Shown here piece after piece: positions 46,001-57,000 of a stretch of 64,000 bases of DNA. The stretch spans positions 2,852,001-2,916,000 of the forward strand of contig JAFKAC010000001.1 of the NCBI GenBank assembly GCA_025766275.1, in the 5' to 3' direction. The translations under genes were made by a program, and so were the position numbers. Positions within the stretch are counted from its first letter, which is position 1; every line of letters begins with the position of its first letter. Origin of the DNA: Lactarius indigo (Eukaryota > Basidiomycota > Agaricomycetes > Russulales > Russulaceae). The notes below the pieces were generated by a model. The model did no database searches and had not been told where the DNA came from. It worked only from the letters and a program-made list of their open reading frames with translations.

Positions 46001-47098
46001 AACAATTATCGACATACCAAACCATAAATGACGTGACGAGTATTCGGGTCGTGTCCTGTATTCGTCCTCTGCCGGCGAATGTAATCCATTATCTTATGTT
46101 CGCCTTCACCGGGGACGCTGGCGTCAGAAATGATGACTTCGAGCTAGATAGTTGTGAGCTATCTAAGAAGGGTATATATGTGATAAATAATATACCTGCT
46201 TCCAGCCGGGGTCGTTGTTCAACTTCTGAACGACCCAATACCGCAGTGACTTAGCCAAGAGCTCCATGAAAGGTGTGCCTGGTGTGATGGCATTAGAATC
46301 CCAGGGCTTCTTACTCTTCTCGTCTTCACTTATAGTTTTACCCATCGCTATGTACAGATGTTTGATATTGAGAATAGTTGGGAGACGAAGGAGAAAGTGG
46401 CATACATTCCCACATGGCGACAGACTCTTTGCGAGCCTCCTCTTTCTCCTGCGCTTCTTGCGCGGTACGGAATCGACGTGAGCGCTGCTGATTCATCTTT
46501 GCACGAGGAGCAACACCATCTAAGAGACCGTTACCGAACTGAAATTTTGTGGACAGGGAAGGTGGACACACCAATAGCCATGAATAAGAGCTTTCGGGGT
46601 CGGACCATGTTGACGACTCGTTCTGTGTATTTGAAGACTTCGATCATCATATCGCCTTCTGTTTCCGGTGCGGGCTATGAAAGAAAGATGGTGAACAACC
46701 ATAAGCACTTATAAAGGCCACTAACCTTTCCCTCTGGGTGTGTACACGGATGGACCTGGACACGATGAGCAGTTGTGATACGGGGAGAGACAGTACAACG
46801 CACAATCCCATTCATGTCTAAATAAAGGTTGTCGAACTCGACCTCGTTGGGGTTAGGACCCTCCATGTTAATAGGAACGACAACATCGTTCCCATTCTCG
46901 TCTTGTATTTTAGTCTCTTCTTCCTCCACGACGCTGCCGACTGAACAAGACGTGAGACCGGATATGGGGGTGTGGGGTTTAAGGAAAACGGACTTATTTT
47001 AGGGTACTTCTTGCTCAACCATCTGAATAATGCAGGGACACCCTTTAAAGTTATATGTGAGATGGTGTATGAGGAGAAGGGAAAGATGACCGTACCAT
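43076..47098 (-). CDS. RAT1: Nuclear 5'-3' exoribonuclease Xrn2/Rat1
   Basis: Nuclear exonuclease for transcription termination and rRNA/snoRNA trimming. The ATG at 47096-47098 is followed directly by gtacgg, so the first coding exon is only the start codon; the next begins [16 protein letters not shown]. Then '[20 protein letters not shown]' (catalytic-site acidic residues), '[15 protein letters not shown]' (conserved basic QQRxRRF), '[20 protein letters not shown]' region, '[14 protein letters not shown]' (CCHC zinc knuckle), '[20 protein letters not shown]', '[20 protein letters not shown]' (second acidic motif) and '[20 protein letters not shown]'. Domain 2 includes '[16 protein letters not shown]' and '[20 protein letters not shown]'. 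The end is an RGG/Tyr/Gly-rich low-complexity tail. The CCHC knuckle and the tail mark it as Xrn2 rather than cytoplasmic Xrn1. Head to head with eIF2B-delta, 146 bp apart. Confidence 0.95.
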
Positions 47099-47244
47099 GC
47101 TAATGACGATATGAGTTTGCTCACCAACGAGACTCGGGGGTTTGAATACTGGTCACGCGGTCACGCATCCTGAACTCAGTTTCGATGACGTAATCACACT
47201 TAGGGATTTCTGACTCGAACTCTGTTACAGTGCAGCATACTACC

Positions 47245-48872
47245 ATGTCCTCCGCTTCACCCTCTAATGGAGCGGTTCAAAACGATCCCTCGCCATCGCG
47301 ACCCCAGAAGCAAATGACAAAGGCCGAAAGAAGAGAGTTACAGGAGAAGCAACGTGCCGCAAAAGCAGCAAAGGCTACAGCCGGATCACAACCCGGCGGT
47401 CCTGCAGCTAAACCGCCGCATTCGGTTGCACCTACGTCTCAAAATCCAAGGAAAAGTACCAAGGGTGCTGAAGCTCCTTCGCAGGGGAGGGGTCCGTCAG
47501 CTGCGGGCCCGAGCGGCACTTCTACCAAAACCACAAAGGACTCCAGGGTGGCTACTACCGATGAAGCTGACGGACGCTCTCGTGGTCTACGCATATTTTC
47601 ACACTTTGCTCTCCAAAAGCCTGCAAGTCACGTCGCCAAAGGCAACGTGCACCCGGCCATCGTCCACCTCGGTTTGATGTTTGCAGAATTCAGGATTTGC
47701 GGTGCGAATGCACGATGTATTGCAACGCTTTCTGTGTTCAGACGGGTGGGTTCCCTTCCGTCGGCTGAACGGAACGATTGGGCTAATTATTCGACGAAGG
47801 TCATACAAGATTACACGACACCACCGGACAACACGCTGTCAAGGCACCTTATAACGCATCTTTCTGTACAGATCGGCCATCTGGTGTCTGCGCGCCCCAT
47901 GTCGGTGACGATGGGCAATGCAATTCGGCAGCTCAAACTGGAGATTAGTGGCTCGGATATCGATCTTCCCGAACAGGATGTGCGCCCCCATTTTGCTTTT
48001 TGGATTCCTGAATCTTATTCGCACGGTACCCTATAGGCGAAGGACGCACTCTGCAACAAAATAGACAATTACATCCGAGATCGGATTATCATCGCTGATC
48101 AGGTCATCCAAGAAACTGCAATGAAAAATATCCATGACGGCGACGTAGTGTTGACCTACGCTAGGTGACTGTATCCTGATTACAGCCTCCGTAACTGTAT
48201 CTGATACAGTCGATAGATCATCCGTTGTTCAGAAGGTCCTACTGGAAGCGTGGGCCGAAGGAACACGGTTCTCTGTCATCGTCGTTGACTCACGACCAAT
48301 GCTCGAAGGTGTGCTTAATCTTAACGACAGTGTCTAGCTCGCGCTTAAGCACTACAGGGAAACGCCTACTCTCCGTTCTCGCAGAGGCCTCGATACCGTG
48401 CACTTACCTTCTTTTACCTGCTCTAAGTGCCGTCATATCCGAAGTTTCAATCGTCTTAATCGGAGCGCATTCCATCCATTCAAACGGTGCTGTCTTCTCT
48501 CGTGCAGGCACGGCGCTCGTGGCCATGATGGCGAAGCAACATTCTGTCCCAGTTGTGGTTTGTTGCGAAACGTATAAATTTTCAGAAGGCGTGCGATTAG
48601 ATAGCTTCACGAAGAATGAATTGGGTGATTGGCGTCACTCGTTTTTGTGTGTCGTGGGACTGACAACATCACTAGCTCCTCCCGGTGACCCGTTTCTATC
48701 GCTCCCTTCGAGTCGATCGAAGACTACCCAGAATCAACCCAACCTTGAGATCCTCGATCCGTTATACGACCTTACTCCACCGTCGAGTATAACGGCGGTA
48801 GTTACAGAGGCTGGCGTGATCCCACCCGACTCTATCAGTTCTATACCACTCGCGTTGGGCCGTCTGCTATGA
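47245..48872 (+). CDS. GCD2: eIF2B delta subunit (Gcd2)
   Basis: Regulatory subunit of the eIF2 guanine-nucleotide exchange factor in the cytosol. ATG at 47245: [20 protein letters not shown], then a Lys/Ala-rich '[20 protein letters not shown]' as in other delta subunits, disordered linker, and the Rossmann-like regulatory domain: '[20 protein letters not shown]', '[14 protein letters not shown]', '[20 protein letters not shown]', '[20 protein letters not shown]', '[20 protein letters not shown]'-type region, '[14 protein letters not shown]', '[20 protein letters not shown]', '[20 protein letters not shown]' and '[20 protein letters not shown]', and '[20 protein letters not shown]'. Stop at 48870-48872. 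Introns after EQD, after YAR, after LEG and after ELG. All delta-family signatures are present. Confidence 0.93.
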
Positions 48873-49051
48873 TTTCTGACTTTCTCTGGGACTATCATAC
48901 TTGACTGGGGGGGGCGATGCGAAGTTCCGAACAAGGTCGACTCAATAACTTATTGTCGTCATAGCCAACAGTTGTATTTTTGGTATCATATCCCGTCGCT
49001 GTAAAAGTGCAAATGAAAAATCTAGGCTGAAGTTATATATAGAAACGCTGA
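48873..49051. other. Convergent 3' spacer between eIF2B delta and Mtp18
   Basis: 179 bp, no gene; contains a ggggggg run at 48907-48913. Confidence 0.5.
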
Positions 49052-49819
49052 TCAGTTGGCGTTCTCTGCTTCTTTGTCGGATTTTACGAATAAGTGTTCG
49101 ACCCACTCGAAAGCACGATCAGTGACTGCCTCTACGGGACGGTCGAAGATGTAAGGGAGTGCAGGAACAATAGCCAAGCCAGTGACGGTTGGACCCCAGG
49201 CGCGGAATCTGGGATTGGTTGATTTGTCGAACGCCTTCTTCGCTTGCTTGACGGCTGTATGGATAGTAAAAGCGGGAAGCGCCCTTGATTTACGGGTGGG
49301 CGTGATGTCAGGGGTGTGAAGATGGGTAGAGGACTTACATCGAAGCAACGGATTGGAATACTGCTCGTTTCACTGCAACGAGGCCTACACGAGTCGGTTC
49401 TGTAAGATGGGCGGCTTCAAAGGGTGTGGGGCCGCGCCGGTGAGCCTTGTAAGATTCGTAGCCCACGTCCCTAGAGGGAAATGAAAGAAGGGTCAGCTTA
49501 TAGCACACTGCGTAGGGGTAGGATCTTACCCCGCTAGGTATATCCATGAAACTCCGTACGCAGCGGTGACAAGGGCGGGAGGCACGACAGGCCGAAAGGC
49601 TTCTCCGACGTCACTGGTCTGATAGCAATTCTGTTATCACGGGAAGTGGTGAGGACGAGGAAAGAGATGCAGTACATAGGCTAAATAGCGATGACCAGCT
49701 CGAAGGGCGGTCCTGAGACGAGCACCGTATGCAGCGTAACGGAGCTCTGTATCAGTAGAGTCCACATTCTTGTCCGCGAGGTCGTCTGCCTTTGATTTAG
49801 TTGCTTGCAAGCCCCCCAT
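49052..49819 (-). CDS. MTP18/MTFP1 mitochondrial inner-membrane fission protein
   Basis: Inner-membrane protein family linked to mitochondrial fission in animals. Start at 49819: MGGLQATKSKADDLADKNVD, 'STDTELRYAAYGARLRTALR' and 'AGHRYLAYSDVGEAFRPVVP' over an intron, 'PALVTAAYGVSWIYLAGDVG', 'YESYKAHRRGPTPFEAAHLT', 'RVGLVAVKRAVFQSVASM', 'LLPAFTIHTAVKQAKKAFDK', 'FRAWGPTVTGLAIVPALPYI' and 'FDRPVEAVTDRAFEWVEHLF', ending at 49052. 'RYLAYxSDVGEAFRPVxxP' and 'GPxxxGLxxIPxLPxxxDxPVE' are the family signatures, and the amphipathic hydrophobic segments are in place. Divergent from the forkhead gene with 108 bp between starts. Confidence 0.9.
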
Positions 49820-49927
49820 GACCCGGCCCGGTATTGGCGAGCGGGTATAGTAATGTCACGTGCCAGGAGCGTCTTGCTTGGTCCGTCCAACTCGTCCGTC
49901 TCTCTCAAGATACCGACATCTTGAATA

Positions 49928-52001
49928 ATGGCCTCACGTACCGCGTCCCCTCAAGACTCTCAACGCGTCTCAGCGATAATAGACGACTCTTCTTTCAATC
50001 CAGAGTCTTCTCCGGACAAGATCAGCGCGTATTATAGTCTGGTCTTCCCAAACTTCACCTACTACCTCCAGACCCTCAACGTCACAATCGGCCGACGTTG
50101 CATCCCCACATCGACGGCCTCCTCGTCTGAACAGACACAGGTAGACGTTGATCTAGGCCCTCTTAAGAGTGTCTCGCGTCTCCACGCCCGTATCGAGTAC
50201 GAGGAGGAAGAAGAACACTTCGTCCTCGTTGTGCTGGGCAGGAATGGCGCTTGGGTCGACGGGGCGTGGTGTGGTAAAGGAAGTAAAGTTCCCTTGAGCG
50301 AGCGGTAATGCAACCCACATGTGTGTCTATACGTCAACTGATACCCGGGCAGGTCGCAGATCCAGATTGCATCGCGCACGTTCCACTTTGTGCTACCACC
50401 CCCACCTGCCCCTGAGGTCTCTCCACCTCCTAGTCCCAAACTTTCTACCGGGCGCCAACGTTCCCCATCAGTTGACATCACATCCCTATCGCCTCCCTCG
50501 CCGCTTCCTTCTGGCTCTCCCCCCCCTGGCCCGACCTCTCCCCCATCGCGTAAAGCTCCACCCCTACCTCCACCAATATCCCAAACTCTTCCGAATTCGA
50601 ATGCAATTGGAAAAGCCAAGTCCACTGCAGGAAAGGCTCGCAAACAACAGGAGCCTCCAGTGCCGGTAACGAAGCCTGCTCCCGAAGACATGCCACCAAA
50701 GCCACCTTTCACATATGCGCAACTTTGTTACCGCGCCATTAAGTCGCTTGGAGGAAAGGCGACTTTGCAGGACATTATTTCGTGGATGATGGAGAATTTC
50801 GATTGGTATCGGTTTAATGTGAAGACAGGCTGGGAGGTGTGTGTCACATCGTGACGTGTCGAACGAATCCGACTCACCGCTTATATAGAAATCAGTCCGA
50901 CATAATCTCTCCTCGAACCGAGCCTTCCGGAAGGTAGAGAGGTCTGCTGGCGAACGTGGCAAGGGTTTCTACTGGGCAGTTGAGGCGGACTGCGAGCGCA
51001 TGTTTGAAGAACAAGAAGCCCGTGCTGCGAGTAATGCTGCTTCTGGAGGTAAAGACTCCAAAACTGGTGGAAGGAAGAGCAAGACAACGGGGGTACTAGA
51101 GCCTCCCTTGAAACGTAGTGTGCGCGGTGAACCGAAAGGGGCACCATTACCCCCGCCTCTTACATCCACACCGTTGGTTTTCAAAAGGGAAGTTGCCCCA
51201 CAACCAATGCCAGGCTCTGCGTCTGGGCCGTCGATCAAAGATGAAACCCCTTCACATCAGTCCCTATCGAATGGGGTTGTGAACTCGACATCGGCGCAGC
51301 CAACCTTGACGTCACTTCGGACTGCGAGCGCTACTTCGTCCGCAGAACCGTCGTCCTCTGCTACCACCTCAGGGTCATCTATCCCCCCCATCCCGGCTTC
51401 TGTAATCCTCCCTATCATCATCGGACCTGTTCCTGCCTCGCATCCATCCGCCACTCCCAGCGTTGCACAGAACACGAACTCTGCCACGCCGCATCTCTCG
51501 ACACCGCCTATCGTGCTTCATGAGAACCAACTTATTCTCAACCCCACGATTTTCTCTCATCTAACACCAGAGCAGCTACGAGAGCTGGAGGCTCTCGGTG
51601 CACAGAAGGCGCTTGAGATTCTGCAGGGGCACATCGTGCGTTTCCTCAAGGAACGCATCAAGACAGAGGGTCGTGCACGGGGCCGAGGTCGCGTGAAACG
51701 CGCTGGTGCTCGTGGCTCCGCCCCGAGCAACGCTGCCGAGAGACAGGAGAAGACACACCCTGGAACCGGGTTGTTCACAACCGCGCCACTTGTCCCGCGT
51801 AATGCCCCGCCTCCTATGGACGCGTTGCTACCCACGCCTCCACCATCTGGCGCTTCCGATGTTCAAGCGGACGCTGAAGCGGAAACTGGTCCATCCTCCC
51901 CTATCGTTGTTGTGGATGATGACGAACCATCGGATGGTCCTGTCCACAAACGCAGGAGGCTTGGCATCGAGGATGTGCCGGCCACACCCGTCGCAGTGTA
52001 A
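49928..52001 (+). CDS. Forkhead transcription factor with N-terminal FHA domain
   Basis: Nuclear DNA-binding regulator. Start at 49928: MASRTASPQDSQRVSAIIDD. Residues about 30-140 form an FHA domain ('YSLVFPNFTYYLQTLNVTIG', 'RRCIP', 'PLKSVSRLHARIEYEEEEEH', 'FVLVVLGRNGAWVDGAWCGK', then over an intron 'SQIQIASRTFHFVLP'), with the GR, SR-H and NG landmarks. A Pro-rich linker leads to the forkhead domain: 'PPKPPFTYAQLCYRAIKSLG', 'KATLQDIISWMMENFDWYRF', 'NVKTGWE' + 'SSVRHNLSSNRAFRKVERSA' (recognition helix, SSVRHNLS) and 'GERGKGFYWAVEADCERMFE'. FHA plus forkhead is the Fkh1/Fkh2/Fhl1 arrangement; the looser recognition helix does not let me choose. The C-terminal half is low-complexity with an LxxEQLRELEALGAQKAL-type helix near 51560 and a basic GRGRVKRAG stretch. 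Confidence 0.88.
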
Positions 52002-52370
52002 AGGGTAGGTGCTTGCCTTGCCAAGTTCTTTTACGTCACTAGACCTTGTGTTCGCGAGGAGTATATCATTCGGACTTGCAGGCAACGCAGACGCCTCGTC
52101 AACCGAGCTAATTACCACATGAACCAGATGTATCGTAGTCAATATCCTTTACTAGGGGCACTTATACCACACTGCTCCGAGTATAATACCCCGAACCACC
52201 TCTGGGCACGGTAACAGGAAAGCCATAATACTTTATCCCTGAGCGGCAATCAGGGGAAATTAATACGACCAAGTATTGAAACAGCGAAGAGGTACGGTCC
52301 GATCGTCTGGACGGAGTAAGTCCGTCTGAGCGCGAACACGCACGAACGCACGCGCACATACACACGTGCG
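52002..52370. repeat. Convergent spacer with a CA/CG-rich simple repeat
   Basis: 369 bp between two converging genes. The segment 52329-52370 is a degenerate purine-pyrimidine alternation (repeated cgcac, cacgca, acacac words) adjoining the 3' end of the uS11m gene. Otherwise no gene. Confidence 0.5.
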
Positions 52371-52994
52371 CTATAACCGCCGCGTCTTCTTGGCCCTCGT
52401 CCCTCCGATCTTGATTGGCGTGTTGTCCGTGACGCGATTGACGAACGGTCGCACATCGTCACCCTCGCTGGTCATGAGCGCCTTAAAGACGGCATCGCGG
52501 CCCTGACCAAAGCCCCTGAAGAGGAACTCGAAACGTGCGCCGGGCACTTCGCGCGCGAGCTCCTTGACGCGCGCAAACGCGCGCACGGCGCACTGGTAGC
52601 CCGCCTCGTACCCGGAGCGGTTGACGCCCTTGAAGCCACAGGACCCGCCCGTCCAGCAGCCGTTCTTGATCGGCAGGCCGCGCTCGTCGCTCATGACGAT
52701 GTGCGTATTGTTCGGCGTGCAGGCGACGTGGACCTGGTAGTTCAGCACCTCGACGTGCTTGGAGAGGCCGTCCATCAGCCGGAAGCCCCGGCGTAGAGGG
52801 TTGTCGTTGTTTGTTGTGGAAAGGGAATAGAGGCCGCTGGTGGGCGGACCGCTGTCGTCGGCGTCCGTCGCGTGGGTGGTCGCTGCTTCGTCAGAAAGTA
52901 CGGTCTGGTGCCGCGGTAGTGAGGTGGAAAGAGCGCGCCAGTGGTGTCGCAAAAGGCTCGGTGGGGAGGCCCGTAGAGCTCGTAGTAGAGCCAT
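52371..52994 (-). CDS. Mitochondrial ribosomal protein uS11m (MRPS11-like)
   Basis: Small-subunit mitoribosomal protein of the uS11 family, single exon. Start at 52994: MALLRALRASPPSLLRHHWR with 'ALSTSLPRH', an Arg/Ser-rich mitochondrial presequence. Then 'YQVHVACTPNNTHIVMSDER', 'GLPIKNGCWTGGSCGFKGVN' (uS11 loop, G-FKG), 'RSGYEAGYQCAVRAFARVKE', 'FEFLFRGFGQGRDAVFKALM' (GxGxGRDAxxKAL, the uS11 signature), 'VNRVTDNTPIKIGGTRAKKT' (DxTPxxxGGxRxKK) and RRL. GC-rich coding with long overlapping frames on both strands. Start codons of uS11m and QCR9 lie 165 bp apart and face away from each other. Confidence 0.93.
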   Translation of the reverse strand: MALLRALRASPPSLLRHHWRALSTSLPRHQTVLSDEAATTHATDADDSGPPTSGLYSLSTTNNDNPLRRGFRLMDGLSKHVEVLNYQVHVACTPNNTHIVMSDERGLPIKNGCWTGGSCGFKGVNRSGYEAGYQCAVRAFARVKELAREVPGARFEFLFRGFGQGRDAVFKALMTSEGDDVRPFVNRVTDNTPIKIGGTRAKKTRRL

Positions 52995-53159
52995 CTTTAC
53001 TTTTTGCTCTGTGTTCGCGCAGAAACGAGCTTGCCCTATTCAGACTCCGATCACACCCGAACCTGAGCCCCGCAAGAAACACCCCATCGTCTTCGCCTCT
53101 CTCGTCTCCGTCAGTCTATCGACCTACCTGTTTGCATCTGCCCATCCATATATCCGTCC

Positions 53160-53552
53160 ATGGGGGTGAGGTTCACATCGTTGTTTCGTGCCTCTCCCTT
53201 ATTGACGTGTCCACATAGTTCGCCACTGCTTTTTACAACACGTTCGCTAAGCGAAATAGTGAGCGTTTTACCCAACTTGACGCATTGCTTTCTCACTCTG
53301 CGTTCGCTTTGCAGGTGTCTATGTGACTTCCATTTTCGCTGGGGCATTCGCGTTCGGCATCGGTTTTGACGTCGGAGTGTCCAACCTCTGGGACTCTTGG
53401 AACCGTGGAGTACGTCGAACCTTCTCATTCATAACGGACACCCTCGTCGTTCCCTCTTTTCGTTGTTCGTTTCAACGATGTACTCACACCTTGATCAGAA
53501 ACAGTGGAAGGATATTCGGCATAAATATGTCGAGGGAGGGGACTCGGAATAA
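53160..53552 (+). CDS. QCR9: QCR9, ubiquinol-cytochrome c reductase subunit 9
   Basis: Small single-span subunit of respiratory complex III near the Rieske protein, mitochondrial inner membrane. Four tiny exons: ATGGGG (53160-53165) before a gtgagg intron, then 'FATAFYNTFAKRN' with a split Ser codon, then 'VYVTSIFAGAFAFGIGFDVG' and 'VSNLWDSWNRG', then 'KQWKDIRHKYVEGGDSE' and TAA at 53550-53552. The 'RNSVxVxxIFxGAFAFxxxFD' membrane segment and 'WDxxNxGKxWKDIRHKY' tail are diagnostic. Each join is in phase with GT and AG borders. The gene is too split to show as a long open frame. Starts face the uS11m gene at 165 bp. Confidence 0.9.
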
Positions 53553-54049
53553 AACTCTACACGCAACCTCGAGACTTTAGACTTTTGCGGGTTGCCTGTG
53601 CACAGAGCGAATATAATGCACTATCTTGCAAGACAGCTCGCTCATTACTAGAGGCCATTTGGCAGTCACCAGGGTGCGATTCGGCAGCTACGTGTATCTT
53701 TCGTGCCTCAGTACAAATCTTCGCAAGACAAAAAAAAAACTATAATTAAGCCTAGAGTGCACAAGTAGTAGTGAGCAGAAGTCGCCAGTCGAAGCACTAC
53801 GGTACTTGTTATGCCATTATATACATGCGACGTGACATTATCGTGGCGGAATTTGAACAAAAAGAAACGTAGTAATGATATGTGCAAGGCGGCACCGACA
53901 TGATTGCGAGGAATGGATATAGACAAGTGCAATAAGGGAAATGTGAAATGGTAGCAAGCCCTGAGATAAATGCAGAGTTTTTTAAAAAAGGAAGCTATAG
54001 ACAGAGTATAAAAAGGGGGGCACAAGAAGTGGACGAGACAACGAGACAA
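53553..54049. other. Convergent spacer QCR9 / Kcs1
   Basis: 497 bp without a supported gene; A/T runs (aaaaaaaaa near 53730) and likely polyadenylation sequence for both genes. Confidence 0.45.
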
Positions 54050-57000
54050 TCATGTCGACAAGTAACCCCAATCATCGGGGTCCTCTAGCTTCATGATCTC
54101 CTGGAACACGCGTTTCGAGTCGGTTGATAGCAGTGGTAGCTGGTCTTTCACCGCACTTGCGTCGTCGCGCGACTTCATTTGCCTCAGACGCTCGTCGTTG
54201 TATATCTTCTCCAGAGACCCGGCAAGGTTCTTCAAGCCGAACAGGAATCCACGATCGGGTTCGTCGGGGTCGTGTGGCGGAAAACGGGCATAAATTAACC
54301 CTGTCGCAGGGTCGACGTCTGCCGAGTAGCCCTTCCCGTCATCAGCCTCCTGTGCGCCACGGTGATCGAAACCGTCAGGGTACGGTAGCCAATCATGGCC
54401 GGTTGTCATATGAGCAAAGTCGACAATGCGGATGTTCACTTCGCCACGCCGGCGCCTCCGTGAACCTCGTTGGTCGATTGGTCCACCGAGCAGGTCTTCG
54501 CTGTACGAGCGTCGAAGGGACATCGGTGAATGCTCGAGGGAACCTCTTTCGGAGACTTGGTGCAGTTTCCGATGGCGCTCCAGGGATTCTCCCCGATGGC
54601 CGCGTGGGTTAGGGTGTTCTGAATAACTGGTCTCGAGTGCCTCTTGGACCTCGTAGTCGCCGTCATAGATGAATAGAAGACTGCAGCCATAAAACCGGAA
54701 GCCTTTCAGGCGGTTGATGATGCGCGCGAGAGCATAGATCTTGCCAAGGATACATGGGATCTGGTGTGCAAGCAGATGCTCACCGTTGTGTAAAAACGAT
54801 GCAAGTGTAGCAGGGAAGTCGTCTTTCTTGATCTCTCGACCTTGGTATTTATCCTGCGTTACATAGGACTGCGTCACGTGATTCCAGACCTGCAAGTATA
54901 CCGTTGACTCAGTGTCAGTAGGATGTTGATAGGAGGGACAAGAGCGAACTGATACGCGGCGCAGAAAAGACACCAATGCGAGCCCGTGAACTTCCATAAA
55001 AGGACATAAGGCTCACCTGCATCCCACAAATCCTCACCCCGAGCGACCTACTCGTCGTGCGATCACACTTCTTACGCTGACTCTTCTTCTTGGTAGCTGC
55101 AGCATCAACTCCGTATTGTCGGGTACCCATCTTCAGATCCAAAACACAGGGGCGCTTCAGGCGGCCAGTGAGATCCTCCATGAGAATGAAATGGTTCTGT
55201 CGAGTAACCGCATCATCCGATTCCTTGTGGCTGATGGGGTAGTGCGGACCCTCGAGCGGAGATGGATGCTCCCCTCGACCATGTAATGGCGTGTCGACGA
55301 TCGCTGCACGAGGACGGCTGCGCCGTCGGATAGCGACACCATTACCATCAAGCCTCGCCTCATGTTCGTCTTCGAAATCAAAGAGATCCGGCGCTCCACT
55401 TGTGCTCGATGCCACATCGTGGAAAGCCCTCATCTTCGCAGCACTTGTCATGACCTGTTCACTACGCACGTGCCGTAGAGACTCAACTTGAGCAACAACC
55501 TCCTCTGCCTTCAGTCGGTCGACGTAACCAGGCTTCTTCCGTCGTCGGACCATGGGATCGACTCTGGCCGAGGCACCATCGCTTTCTCCTTCAGCGTCTG
55601 CGATGTCACCCTCGTCTTCCATGCGCATACCGCCATTCCATCGACAATCGTGGCGTCGTTGAAAACGGCGCATAATCGCACCAAACACGTGGTCTCTTAG
55701 CCTGGTGTTAACCGTCGTTGACCCGAGTCCATCAAACCATCCGCTTCCGGGAGTGGAATGAATAGGATAAGGTGGTGACAGCTGTGAATGCGTCTGATCC
55801 ATGTGGGGTGCGTGATTATGAGGGAGTTTGCAGCCGTCCACAGTACTGGCGTTCTCGCCGCCAACGAAAAACCTCCCATGCACAGGGGGGGGGAGTTGGC
55901 TTAGTAACACCTTTGTAGACACATTTGGGGAGTTGGCAGGCGTTGTGGGAATATCAGCACCATCACCGGGTGGTGTCAGGCCATGACGCGCCAAAGGGCC
56001 CGGGCTTGACGATGCAGACCCCGCCATGCTCTGCGAGCGAGGTGAGCCAAGGACTGGGCTTGACGAGGCGCTGGCAAGGAACGGACGCGATGAGCGGTGA
56101 TGGAAGCCAGCTGGCGGGACAGTGGCACGCGACTGAGCTCGGCTACGAGTACGGCGAAGCATCCACTCTGGTACGATATGACGATTGCGATCAAGAATAA
56201 CCTCCGGAAGTTCGGCCTCGTCATCGTCGCGGTCAGTGTCACCTTCGTGCGTTTCGCATGACAACAATTCGGGTTGTTTCACCGACTGAGCAGAGGTGTC
56301 AGTAACAGCTTTGTGGAGAGGAGGCCGCGCGGGCAAATGTTCGCCGGGTCTGACGGAGGAACCCTTGCTCCCAGGTACCTTGCGGTAGCTGACGAGCATA
56401 ACACCTAGGTAACGAGGTATGAAGTCAAGTAACGGGGGTGCTTCACGCTCGACAGCCTCGTAAAACAGGTTCTCCCTTGAAACTAGAGGCTTTACATTTT
56501 GGGTGAAACATTAAAAGTGTATCATAAAGAAAAATGGGGGAAACACGTACCTTGCACACTGCTCGCTTCGTGAATTTGTATATCGAGGTGTGCCCACCCA
56601 CCTGATTCCGAAAAGGACGCAGGGGTATATGCGGCAGGACGTCCTCGGACGGGTCGAATCGAGAGTGGTATCGATCATCAACACCAACATCGTCATCAAT
56701 GGGAGTACGGCTAGACATGTCATACTCGTTCTCTGTCGGCCAGGTTACGCCCGGATTAGATTCGAGAGGTTCTGGCGGGGAGAGGGGAGAAGAGATAGAC
56801 GCCGTGCTTGTAACAGATGTTGACTCCCAAGTAGACTCGTCGTCAGTAGTCCATGGAGATGGTGTAGACACTATATCATGATCACGGTGGACGCGGGGTG
56901 GTAATCGCGAGAGTGTACGAATGGGGGTCGGGGAGCGTGAATGAGAGACTTCGGAAGCACGCGTATGATGAGAGATCGAAGCGGAGGTGAGAATGGTAGG

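Noticed and set aside
52329..52370. CA/CG-rich tract as a possible CRISPR or satellite array
   Set aside because: Units are irregular and short; a simple-sequence tract next to a GC-rich gene end is enough.
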